Positions 1-8,042 of a stretch of DNA of 22,010 bases are shown here, in pieces; the first letter of the stretch is position 1, and each line of letters opens with the position of its first letter. The position numbers and the translations under genes were made by a program. The notes under the pieces are model-generated. The model did no database searches, was not told the DNA's origin, and worked only from the letters and a program-made list of their open reading frames with translations. Origin of the DNA: a virus; IMG/VR virus record IMGVR_UViG_3300009132_000046, positions 1-22,010 of that record; one strand, given 5' to 3'.

Positions 1-1358
1 GTATCTAAGAATTGAAATGACTGTTGTGAGTTACTATGTCCAGCACCATTAAAAGATACTCGTTTATATACTACTAATTCCTCTGAATTTCTTACTAACC
101 TGACACTGTTATTTGCACTTGAGGAAGTATTCCCAAGTCCAGCACTAAAGCTTAACCATACTTGATTGTCTGCTGAAGCTGGAGTTATCTTGACTTCTAA
201 TCCTGTGTCTTCCCAAACACCTGTATTGGTTTGAGTAGTCCTTGTGCTATTCTTTGATGACTTAACTTGTAGCTTAGTGCCACTTCCTGAATTACCACCA
301 CCTGTTACCTCTGTCCATGCTTCATCTTGTCTTGCATATTGTTTACCATCTGCTGGTGCTTCTTCTACAGATGTAATACTATCTGCAATAGCTTGAGCAT
401 TCAGCTCATGTAACTCTGCTTTATCTGCTGAGTCACTAGCATCTGAGGCACTCTGTGCTGCATCATTGGCTGAACCTTGAGCAGCTAAGGCATGACCTTC
501 TGCTTCATCAACGAGGTCACCCACTTCTGCTACTACATCATTAACTGATTCTGCTGCAAGTTGAGCATCGGCTGCATGACCTTGAGCTTTATTTTCTGAT
601 TCTTTAGCATTAGTTTCAGAAGTCTTAGCATTATCTTCGGATACCTTAGCTGCATCTTCAGAAGCCTTAGCTTTTGTTTCTGATTCTTTAGCTGCACTCT
701 CAGATAACTTAGCGTTATCCTCGGATACCTTAGCTGCATCTTCAGAAGCCTTAGCTGCATTAGCTGCGTTCTCTGCTGCTACTGCATCATCATGAATAGA
801 ATCAGCCGCCGCTTCAGCTCTGTCTGCATCCGCTTCAGCTGCTTCAGCTGCATCCTCGGCTCTCTTAGCATAAGGCTCTAAGCTAGGTGCTAGAGCATCT
901 AACTGTCCTTTGTTGACTGCATCAGATGTAGCAGTCCCATTAGCTAGGTTAATTATCTTCTTACCTTCAGCATTCCAATTAACTCCATCACCCGGTTTAC
1001 CAGGACCGTCGGGACCATCAGGATCACCGGGGTTACTGTTTAGGGCATACTTAGCTGCATCTTGGGTTTCTTCGGCTACATAAAGTGACTGTACTGTAGC
1101 TATATCTAATTGATTTTCAGTCAATACTGAACCGTCAGTAAAGTCTACTAACGGCTCGGTAGGTGTTACTCGTATAATAGTTATATTACCTGTATAACCA
1201 GAATCTAATTGTATTGAGCTTTCAGTTATCCAAGTATATTCAGATGTCTCTTCGCCGTCCAATAACACATTAACGTGAGTTTTAGATAAGTAAGGGAACG
1301 TAACGGCGTATGTAGTCGTTAATCCGTCACCTTCGTATGTTACATAACTTTTTGCCAT
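1..1358 (-). CDS. Tail fibre protein, T7 gp17-like N-terminal part (runs off the left edge)
   Basis: Receptor-binding fibre of the podovirus tail; 452 codons are visible and the C-terminus lies beyond base 1. Residues 1-150 match the T7 gp17 tail-anchoring domain in pattern: a VDFTDGS box, then AEE-rich helix, then an EGKKIINLAN box followed by a DAV-x-x-GQL motif. Residues 108-123 form a Gly/Pro/Asp-rich linker with some collagen-like triplets. Residues about 160-330 are an Ala/Glu/Ser/Lys-rich coiled-coil shaft built of seven-residue units. From about residue 358 a beta-type domain begins, with a TGVWEDTGLEVKITP stretch like those in marine phage fibre tips. The ATG overlaps the stop of the gp16-like gene by one base (TAATG), implying translational coupling; this overlap decides the start. 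Fold assignment rests on remembered T7 sequence; the host receptor cannot be inferred. Confidence 0.93.
   Translation of the reverse strand, partial: MAKSYVTYEGDGLTTTYAVTFPYLSKTHVNVLLDGEETSEYTWITESSIQLDSGYTGNITIIRVTPTEPLVDFTDGSVLTENQLDIATVQSLYVAEETQDAAKYALNSNPGDPDGPDGPGKPGDGVNWNAEGKKIINLANGTATSDAVNKGQLDALAPSLEPYAKRAEDAAEAAEADADRAEAAADSIHDDAVAAENAANAAKASEDAAKVSEDNAKLSESAAKESETKAKASEDAAKVSEDNAKTSETNAKESENKAQGHAADAQLAAESVNDVVAEVGDLVDEAEGHALAAQGSANDAAQSASDASDSADKAELHELNAQAIADSITSVEEAPADGKQYARQDEAWTEVTGGGNSGSGTKLQVKSSKNSTRTTQTNTGVWEDTGLEVKITPASADNQVWLSFSAGLGNTSSSANNSVRLVRNSEELVVYKRVSFNGAGHSNSQQSFQFLD
624..755 (-). repeat. Internal repeat in the fibre shaft (two 48-base copies, 84 bases apart)
   Basis: Copies at 624-671 and 708-755 differ at only a few, mainly third-position, bases. 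They encode the heptad-type pattern AKASEDAAKVSEDNAK at residues 202-217 and 230-245. The 84-base offset equals 28 residues, or four heptads, so gain or loss of a unit would keep the coiled-coil register. The likely origin is recent internal duplication lengthening the fibre shaft. Confidence 0.8.
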
Positions 1359-4300
1359 TATTTATTGTTCCTTCTTGTTGATTTAATTAACATGCGTCTA
1401 AAGATTGCTTGGGCTTGTCTAAAGGCCCTGCTTCTATGTACATCACCTTTATCTTGAAGCCTATCTAAATCCATATAATTCTTATGGTCTTTACCAACTA
1501 TTCCATTAATATGATTACCGGCTTCTCGTTCAGCTTGTACCGCTAACGATCTTCCGCGACCATAGTCAACAAGTTCTAAACCTTTTGCATACGGTCTTTT
1601 TAACTTGTTTTCATAGGCATAACCATCAAGCAACATAAGTTGCATGCCTACTTTTTTACGCTTGTCGTATAGTTTTCCAATAAAGAATGCTTTACCTTTA
1701 GGGTCAGCCATTTTATATTGTCGTGATTTAAATAGTTTTCTGAATTCAGCATTCATATCTAAGCCACCTGCACTCTTATAGTTCTTCATAATCTTAAGCA
1801 AGTTGTATCTTTCTCTATTATCGATCTTGATACCTTTATACTGCTTCGGTACAGTTCCGAGTACTGGGTAGTTAGGTAGTGCTTGCTTAACTCTAAGTAT
1901 TTCTTTGTGCTCTTCTAGCTCAAAACCTTTAGCGGTCTTAATTGGGGTTGGTATTGCATTAATAGGATTAAACTTATTATCACTAATACCTGTTGCTTCA
2001 CCCAACATCTCAGGCTGTGGCTGTTGTACTTCATCTCCAAAAGAGTTTAAGTACGGCACAGGTTTATCTACAATACCTATATCTGATAGCAAACCACCAT
2101 AGCGTTGATCTATATGTTCACCAAGTGTTTCTGGTGCTCTTCTTATTTGATCTTCACCTAAACGTTGTCTTAACCATTTAACATGAGTTGAGAATACGGA
2201 TACCCAACCAGCTATATAACCTTTTAGCACTTTTTCAGTTCTGAGTCTTGAGCCTTCTTGTATAGTTGATAATGCTCTTTCAATACCTTGGAAGGCTGAT
2301 TTATCTTTAACATCTGATAATACAGACATCGTACTATCCCAAACTAAATGCTGAGATAGCTCTAATATCTGTTGGTCAGTTAGTTGATCGCCAGCATTAT
2401 GTATTAAACCCATCCATTGATGCATTAATGAAGCAGCTAATGAGAACATTTGTGAATGAGGTTCTAAACCTCTATACGAGGTTTTCTCGCCGGTTTCAGA
2501 ATCAATAGATGTAGTTCTTTCAATACCCATATCTCGGTATTCCATGCTGTCTTTACCTGATGCCGCGCCTAGTAGTTGATCACCTTGTTCAAAGGCATAC
2601 AGCATTGCGGCAGACCAGAGTGCACCGCCGATTGTCAAGTGGCCTAGTGCTCTTTCGGCTTCATATCCACCAGCTTTAAGTTGCTGGCTTATCTTAGAAC
2701 CTACTGGAGTTAAGTTAAGCCCAGGTGTCATACGACCCACGTAAAGGGCTGCATTAACTGGGGCACGAACAAATGGAAGTATTAGTACTGAACCTGGCGT
2801 TTGTCTAATAATTCTATACCAGTCTTCACCTTTTTTACCCCATGAGTTTGTGAATGTTGCCACGTGACCTTCTTCTAAACCTTCTTTATATAGAGCGTAG
2901 TTATCGCGGTCAGCTTGAGAACCATTCTTGGCTTTAAACTTATCTGTTGTACTTACTTCTTTAAACCTTTTTTCAAACTGTTTTTTGAATGCTTTAGGGT
3001 GCTTAACAGGATTAATTTCATTTGATACTTCTTGCATTAACTTACTGTATACGTGCGCCCTGTGATTCATAAGCTTAAACATTTCATCAGAGGCCATCAT
3101 GGATCTTACGCCACCTGGTAACCCTCTAAATAAGAAACCAACTGCGTTGATTGCTTTATTCATATACTCAAGTGGACTACCTGGATCTAGGTCTCTAAAA
3201 CCAAGATTATCAGCAGTAATGGCGGGTTTAGGAGTATATTCGTTTACAAACTTTTTATCTCTTGAAAAGTAAGCAGTCTCATCTGCATAAGATCTTGAGA
3301 ACATCTTTAGACCATCAAAGATTGAAGCTAGATAACCATATGTGTGAGCAAAGGCCATCTTGTGCGTTATCGCTTTTTCTCCAGCTTTACCTGTGGTATT
3401 TCTAAATGCTGCAGCGTGTATATCGGCTGTTCTTGCTAACATCACACCTATGTTGGATACAATCTGTAAACCAAATGTTGGAACACCTAGAATAGAACCT
3501 ACAAAGCCTTCACTACCAGCCGCTCTAAGTTTTTTACCCCATTCTCTACCTTTTGCAATTTCTGCAATATTGTCAGGTAAAGGCCCATTTGGATCAATTT
3601 TAGAAAGCTGTTCAATTGCGTCATCAAGTTTATCAAAGTCTTTTGTGACGTTCTGTATATTACTAAATGATGTCGTAAGACCCTTCTTGGCATCTTTACC
3701 ATTTACATACTTAGATTCTTTAATCATATTAAAAGCACGACCCATATCACTACGGGCATACCTAACATTTTCAGATATAAATGTACCTAAGTTAATTAAT
3801 TCTTGTAGTTCTTCTTTAGTCATCTTGCCAGCTTTAACAGCTCTGGCAGCATCAATATAGCGATAACCCATCGCCATATCAACTACACCAGCTTTAAACT
3901 CAACCGTGTCTAAATCTCTTGTTAGACTCTGGTAAGTTTCAACAACTCCTTGGTTTTCGTCGATTACTTGTTGAGGGTTAGCTATTGCATCTGCTTTTGT
4001 AGTACCGGCTTTAGCTGCAACAGCATTTTTAGTGCCTGCACTTCTAGCTTGAGCTTTAGCATTTAATATTAATTGATCTACAATATCATCAAAGTTTTGA
4101 ACAGTATTTAGACCTTTAATTGTCTGCATATGTGGTTTTAAAGCTCTAGCAAGTAGTTCCATTGCTTGGGCTTTATTACCTTCGTAGAATATAGTATTAA
4201 AGTTTTTTTGTAACTTAGGTGTTAACTCTACTTGTGGAATATCCCCAATTAACGAATCACCATCTTTAATTCCTGTTAATGCTTCTGTATTGTCTGCATC

Positions 4301-5086
4301 AGTAAGATTTTTTTCTGGCTTTTTAGGGTTTTTATCTTTAGCTCTTTGGATAACCTTGGCTCTACCAAGTAAGCCAAATACACTAAATAGTGCATTGAAC
4401 ACAGTACCAGCAAGTAGTCCTTCTAACGCTTGCTTGGTTCTGCCCATAAGTACGGTATCATCATCATCTAATTTAAGTGATTTAATCAATGAACTCGTCA
4501 TCGCCTCACCTACGGCCAGTTTAAAACTATCGAATGCCCCAGCATCCTCAGGATTCTCTAAGAACTTCTGGCGCGCTTCTGTAACTAACTCAGACCCAAA
4601 TTCGTCTGTAAAGTCAGCCAAGCGTTTCTCTGTATGATCCCATACCATAAAGTCTGTTACAGCTCCAGCAGTACCAGCACCAACCAGCTTCTTCATCCAC
4701 GGCATTATTTTGCCGGAACTTTGCATAACCTTCATACCTTTGATAAGAGGTATAAATCCTATAAGAAACTGTGAGGTTGATTTAAGTAATTTAGTACCTG
4801 TAGAATGATCTGTGTGCTTTTCTAACGCCTTAGCGAGTTCGGGTGATTGTACCTCAACACTTTTTGCTAAATTAAGAAAATAATTTGGATCTTCCATATC
4901 ATACGCAAGACCTACGGCGCTATCGGCTAATACCCCTACAGATTCCATTACATTCTCGGCTGCATCCCAGACTCCGTCAGTCACTGCTCCGGCATACGCC
5001 ACAGCGGATTTATAGCCGTCAGTTGAAGTAACATCACCTGTAAGCAAATCTTTATCATTAACATCAATGTTTTGCATAAAGCTCAT
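1358..5086 (-). CDS. Internal virion protein, T7 gp16-like (ejected core / DNA-translocation protein)
   Basis: A 1242-residue protein in the position and size class of T7 gp16 (1318 residues), the largest ejected core protein, which spans the host envelope during DNA entry. Hydrophobic stretches occur at about residues 107-117 (FLIGFIPLIKG), 223-241 and 812-835, suited to membrane insertion. The rest is helical and basic toward the C-terminus. No lysozyme/transglycosylase signature is recognised at the N-terminus, where T7 gp16 has one. The ATG at 5086 has only a weak AGG upstream. The same frame stays open and looks coding back to a TAA at 5192-5194, and the 80-codon frame beyond it is also in register, so this may be the 3' part of a longer gene. 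The stop overlaps the tail fibre start. Role is assigned mainly from gene order and size. Confidence 0.85.
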   Translation of the reverse strand: MSFMQNIDVNDKDLLTGDVTSTDGYKSAVAYAGAVTDGVWDAAENVMESVGVLADSAVGLAYDMEDPNYFLNLAKSVEVQSPELAKALEKHTDHSTGTKLLKSTSQFLIGFIPLIKGMKVMQSSGKIMPWMKKLVGAGTAGAVTDFMVWDHTEKRLADFTDEFGSELVTEARQKFLENPEDAGAFDSFKLAVGEAMTSSLIKSLKLDDDDTVLMGRTKQALEGLLAGTVFNALFSVFGLLGRAKVIQRAKDKNPKKPEKNLTDADNTEALTGIKDGDSLIGDIPQVELTPKLQKNFNTIFYEGNKAQAMELLARALKPHMQTIKGLNTVQNFDDIVDQLILNAKAQARSAGTKNAVAAKAGTTKADAIANPQQVIDENQGVVETYQSLTRDLDTVEFKAGVVDMAMGYRYIDAARAVKAGKMTKEELQELINLGTFISENVRYARSDMGRAFNMIKESKYVNGKDAKKGLTTSFSNIQNVTKDFDKLDDAIEQLSKIDPNGPLPDNIAEIAKGREWGKKLRAAGSEGFVGSILGVPTFGLQIVSNIGVMLARTADIHAAAFRNTTGKAGEKAITHKMAFAHTYGYLASIFDGLKMFSRSYADETAYFSRDKKFVNEYTPKPAITADNLGFRDLDPGSPLEYMNKAINAVGFLFRGLPGGVRSMMASDEMFKLMNHRAHVYSKLMQEVSNEINPVKHPKAFKKQFEKRFKEVSTTDKFKAKNGSQADRDNYALYKEGLEEGHVATFTNSWGKKGEDWYRIIRQTPGSVLILPFVRAPVNAALYVGRMTPGLNLTPVGSKISQQLKAGGYEAERALGHLTIGGALWSAAMLYAFEQGDQLLGAASGKDSMEYRDMGIERTTSIDSETGEKTSYRGLEPHSQMFSLAASLMHQWMGLIHNAGDQLTDQQILELSQHLVWDSTMSVLSDVKDKSAFQGIERALSTIQEGSRLRTEKVLKGYIAGWVSVFSTHVKWLRQRLGEDQIRRAPETLGEHIDQRYGGLLSDIGIVDKPVPYLNSFGDEVQQPQPEMLGEATGISDNKFNPINAIPTPIKTAKGFELEEHKEILRVKQALPNYPVLGTVPKQYKGIKIDNRERYNLLKIMKNYKSAGGLDMNAEFRKLFKSRQYKMADPKGKAFFIGKLYDKRKKVGMQLMLLDGYAYENKLKRPYAKGLELVDYGRGRSLAVQAEREAGNHINGIVGKDHKNYMDLDRLQDKGDVHRSRAFRQAQAIFRRMLIKSTRRNNK

Positions 5087-5194
5087 GTTGCCAATACCTG
5101 ACTCCTGGGCTAGAAAGTACTGTTCGTACTTACCGTCTTTAACATCTTGTACGTCTTGATCTGTTAATTCATTTTCATCAAACCCAGCTACTTA
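5087..5194 (-). other. In-frame TAA and 35-codon open stretch joining two coding frames
   Basis: Bases 5192-5194 read TAA on the minus strand. The following 35 codons are open and in register with both the upstream 80-codon frame and the downstream gp16-like frame. They translate to protein-like text: VAGFDENELTDQD, then KYEQYFLAQESGIGN, running into the annotated Met. The GF-plus-acidic pattern seen twice upstream (GFGGSSPEE, GFGDSDQND) appears a third time here as GFDENELTD. This suggests one gene interrupted by a stop. Mutation, sequence error and readthrough cannot be told apart here. Confidence 0.55.
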
Positions 5195-5434
5195 ATCAGC
5201 TGCGCCAGTTCCTAATTTATTGACTTGAGCATCATTTTGATCTGAATCGCCAAACCCAAGATCAACATCTTCTTCACTAGCTTGTTCTGTTAAGTCATAA
5301 GTCTGGTGGTCAGCTTCATGTGTTTGCGATAATTCTTCAGGAGATGAGCCGCCAAACCCGTGATCTTGAGGATCTGTGCCTTCCCACGCTGAGCCCTTAC
5401 TTCCAGCCATCATTTCTTTTATATCTTCAGCCAT
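5192..5434 (-). CDS. Small acidic protein, or N-terminal fragment of the gp16-like protein
   Basis: Eighty residues, strongly acidic and rich in Gly, Ser and Gln, with a twice-repeated GFG-x-S-acidic pattern. No known domain is recognised. It starts 12 bases after the gp15-like stop, with an AAGGAAT ribosome binding site close before the ATG. Its TAA is in the same frame as the gp16-like gene downstream and the separating 35 codons look coding, so it is probably the original N-terminus of that gene. The alternative is an independent small virion protein with the start of the next gene lying in its shadow. Confidence 0.6.
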   Translation of the reverse strand: MAEDIKEMMAGSKGSAWEGTDPQDHGFGGSSPEELSQTHEADHQTYDLTEQASEEDVDLGFGDSDQNDAQVNKLGTGAAD

Positions 5435-5446
5435 GTTATTCCTTGT

Positions 5447-7057
5447 TTATTTAGGGGTATCTTCTGTTTTAGTAGGTACAGAATCTGGGTCGGTTGTTGC
5501 CTCATTTAATATCTGATTAGCCACCTGGTTAGAAATGCTTGCTGCTTCTTTTGCTTTGCGCAATCTTGATTCTTCTTCAATAGCGAGCCTACGTCCTACT
5601 TTGTATAAGAACTTTTTATGTTGTGGCCCAAGTTCATTCCAGAACGAAATTCCTGTAGGTGACCCATCTACTTGAATACCATCATCACCCATAGTTAATT
5701 TTGATTTTTTATACCATTCGAGAATTATTGTCATACCTTGGGGGTTATTTTCTCCATCTTCTGTGCGAAGTAGAGACATCATTTTTGTATCTGCATTTAA
5801 GTTAAACTCAGCTCGTTTGCGTCTAGCTGCAACTAATTGCGGATCTAAGTCATTTAAGCGTCCCGCTTCATCAAGAGTTGCTTTCTTTGCAAACTCTGCA
5901 GCAGCTTTATAATCACCACCATTGCGCTTAAACTCGTTAGAATATTGCTCGTCATAATATGTTGCGTAGTCTTGATTCTTATAAGAGTCATCTGTCTCAC
6001 CAAATACAGAAGCAAATGGATTATCAGGTGAACCTAATTCTTTATTAATAAAACGTTTATTTTCATTATTTAAAGTCTTAGCTTTAGTTACCTGTGCTTC
6101 AGCATCAGCTTTATTCTGACGCTGTGCTGCTTCATTTTGCTTTACCATGGTTTTGTAAAGATCAGTTATTTTATCTGTATACTTATCATTATCTATAAGA
6201 GCAGGTAGCTTACCGTCTGGTCCACCTTTTTCCATAAGAATGTAAAGTAACTCTGGATCATTTGTTCTCTTAGCTAGGTCATACACAGTCTTAAATTTAA
6301 ACTCGTCCATTGTTGGGTTATCCCAAGCACTGGTCATCTGTACGTCTGCTTTAATCTGTTGCCACCAATTGTTATCAACAATAATGTCCGGATTGTTATA
6401 TGCTTCAGTTAAAGAGCGTCTAATGTTCTCTTGAGTAGCATTTTTAAGCTCTGTTTGTTCTATATCGTACAAACGCTGTGCGTCTTTTGCTTCTGCAACT
6501 TGTAACGATTGTTGAAATGATTTATTAAATTCTTCTAAGAACTCTGGGCGAACCATAGTCAACCCACGCTTATCCTTGTCTGCATACCACTCTTTGTACC
6601 ACTCAACATAAGGTTTATCTAAAGGTCTATTTATACTTTCAAGCTCTAACATACGGCCTAAGTCTTCGCCTTGCATATAAGCAGTTGTCTTATCGTAGCC
6701 ATACTTATGCCATTCATCTTCAAAGAATTTCTTATTACCTTCGCTTCTGGCTTCTTCTGCTAATGCTAGGCGTTTACCTTCTTCAATCTTAGCTTTGTTT
6801 ATATCAACTTGTTTGGTTGCTAAAGTCTCATTAATAGTAGGCACTACTTCAGATAAGCTTTCTGCTAACTTTTGTGACGCTACTTTTTCAGGAGTTACTG
6901 TCATGTTTAACTGGTCAGCAAATACACGCATAGTCCTGTTAGGTGGTAGGCGAAATCTATTAGCATCTAAATAAACTTGTTTTGTTTCTTTAGTTCTTTG
7001 CGTTACACCTGTATCTCTTTTTTGACTAAAGGCGTCAAATGCTGGTTCAGTAGCCAT
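5447..7057 (-). CDS. Internal virion protein, T7 gp15-like
   Basis: A 536-residue, highly charged, mostly helical protein with no membrane segment, lying between gp14- and gp16-like genes. This is the place of T7 gp15 (747 residues), which forms part of the internal core and the trans-periplasmic channel for DNA entry. Long Lys/Glu/Ala/Gln-rich stretches (about residues 85-115, 190-215, 290-330 and 495-525) look like coiled coils. It is shorter than the T7 protein and shows no motif I can name, so the call depends on order and size. It starts three bases after the gp14-like stop. Confidence 0.78.
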   Translation of the reverse strand: MATEPAFDAFSQKRDTGVTQRTKETKQVYLDANRFRLPPNRTMRVFADQLNMTVTPEKVASQKLAESLSEVVPTINETLATKQVDINKAKIEEGKRLALAEEARSEGNKKFFEDEWHKYGYDKTTAYMQGEDLGRMLELESINRPLDKPYVEWYKEWYADKDKRGLTMVRPEFLEEFNKSFQQSLQVAEAKDAQRLYDIEQTELKNATQENIRRSLTEAYNNPDIIVDNNWWQQIKADVQMTSAWDNPTMDEFKFKTVYDLAKRTNDPELLYILMEKGGPDGKLPALIDNDKYTDKITDLYKTMVKQNEAAQRQNKADAEAQVTKAKTLNNENKRFINKELGSPDNPFASVFGETDDSYKNQDYATYYDEQYSNEFKRNGGDYKAAAEFAKKATLDEAGRLNDLDPQLVAARRKRAEFNLNADTKMMSLLRTEDGENNPQGMTIILEWYKKSKLTMGDDGIQVDGSPTGISFWNELGPQHKKFLYKVGRRLAIEEESRLRKAKEAASISNQVANQILNEATTDPDSVPTKTEDTPK

Positions 7058-7060
7058 TCA

Positions 7061-7564
7061 TTAAGCTCCTTTACTTTGTGAATCAATAATAGTTTTATCT
7101 CTATAAATGTTTCCAGCTACTTGTAAGCCAGTATCAATGAAACCTGGTGCTTCACTGTATGCTGAATTAACTTGACTTTGCGTTCTAGCATGTTGAGATT
7201 TATTTTCTTGATTAGTTTGTTCAATAGCATTCTGTCTATTATTATTTATAGAAGCTAGATCAAATCCTTGTTGCATAAATGAATCTGCTATTAATCTATC
7301 TGTTGTAAATCCTAAAGCACCAGATTCACCAGCGGCTGTTGCCGATTCTGCCCGGGCTCGCTGGCGTTCTTTCCTAAGTTCCATTTCTTCAATAGCATAC
7401 TTTTCATTTATCTGTTGTTGCTTCATCGCTGTTTGTTCTTTATAAGCTTCATAGTTTGCGATAGCTGCATCAGATTGAGCATCAGCTTGTTGTTGTCCTC
7501 CAACAAAAGATGAGACGCCTTGGGCTATAGATAACCCCATCATAATTTGGCTAGGTTCGCACAT
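7061..7564 (-). CDS. Internal virion protein, T7 gp14-like
   Basis: A 167-residue protein with an N-terminal MC-x(n)-GLSIAQGV small-residue helix, then a long Gln/Ala/Glu-rich helical region. It ends in a Ser/Gln-rich segment and a short hydrophobic GLQVAGNIY stretch. T7 gp14 (196 residues) has the same start (Met-Cys, then an Ile/Ala/Gly helix) and the same composition. In T7 it is an ejected core protein thought to form the outer-membrane pore during infection. The position between gp13-like and gp15-like genes supports this. Confidence 0.85.
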   Translation of the reverse strand: MCEPSQIMMGLSIAQGVSSFVGGQQQADAQSDAAIANYEAYKEQTAMKQQQINEKYAIEEMELRKERQRARAESATAAGESGALGFTTDRLIADSFMQQGFDLASINNNRQNAIEQTNQENKSQHARTQSQVNSAYSEAPGFIDTGLQVAGNIYRDKTIIDSQSKGA

Positions 7565-7569
7565 AGTGT

Positions 7570-8034
7570 TTAATTCCTTTTAATATCGAATGGAAAGAAC
7601 AAGACATTTTTAAATTTGACTCGTTTATCTTTATGAATAGTAAAGCCAAGATGTTTTAACCATCGTTGACTGAGTACGTTTTTAGCACTCACATAGTTAT
7701 ATAAGTGCTTACGTTTACCAAACAACTTGTCTAAGTAGTCTGGCGTTTCTTTAACAAATCTTCGTTTGTACGTAGTGAAGAACTCTTGAGAGCTTAGCAT
7801 CCAAGGAATACCAGATTCCTCATCAACTATTGTCACGCCAAACAAAGCTATACAACCTAAGTCATCATCATAAATACAATAGGATTCACTAGATATTTCA
7901 AGACAAGTAATTAATATTTCTTCAATTGATTTATCTGGGTGAACCACGGTCACTTCCTCGATCTCATGAGGTCTCAACCGTGGTGCTAATTGTTTACAAT
8001 GTTCATTAGTTGGTTCAATTACATTTACTCCCAT
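7570..8034 (-). CDS. T7 gp13-like internal virion protein (GNAT fold)
   Basis: A 154-residue protein whose C-terminal part reads YNYVSAKNVLSQRWLKHLGF, close to the WNYV-x(n)-RFLK-x-x-GA pattern of T7 gp13. That pattern is the CoA-binding end of an acetyltransferase-like (GNAT) fold. The T7 protein is needed for correct virion assembly and no acetyltransferase activity is established for it. The position between gp12-like and gp14-like genes agrees. Eight bases separate it from the upstream gene. A genuine acetyltransferase acting on virion proteins cannot be excluded but is not indicated. Confidence 0.82.
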   Translation of the reverse strand: MGVNVIEPTNEHCKQLAPRLRPHEIEEVTVVHPDKSIEEILITCLEISSESYCIYDDDLGCIALFGVTIVDEESGIPWMLSSQEFFTTYKRRFVKETPDYLDKLFGKRKHLYNYVSAKNVLSQRWLKHLGFTIHKDKRVKFKNVLFFPFDIKRN

Positions 8035-8042
8035 ATATTCCC

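Noticed and set aside
624-755. CRISPR-like repeat array
   Set aside because: The repeats are in-frame coding heptads in a tail fibre, with only two long copies and no unique spacers.
533-760. Leucine/lysine-rich frame inside the tail fibre gene
   Set aside because: An out-of-frame shadow produced by the repetitive heptad DNA of the fibre shaft.
3360-3860. Plus-strand open frame of 166 codons
   Set aside because: Lies wholly within the gp16-like gene on the opposite strand and shows no recognisable protein features; all other plus-strand frames in the window are similar shadows.
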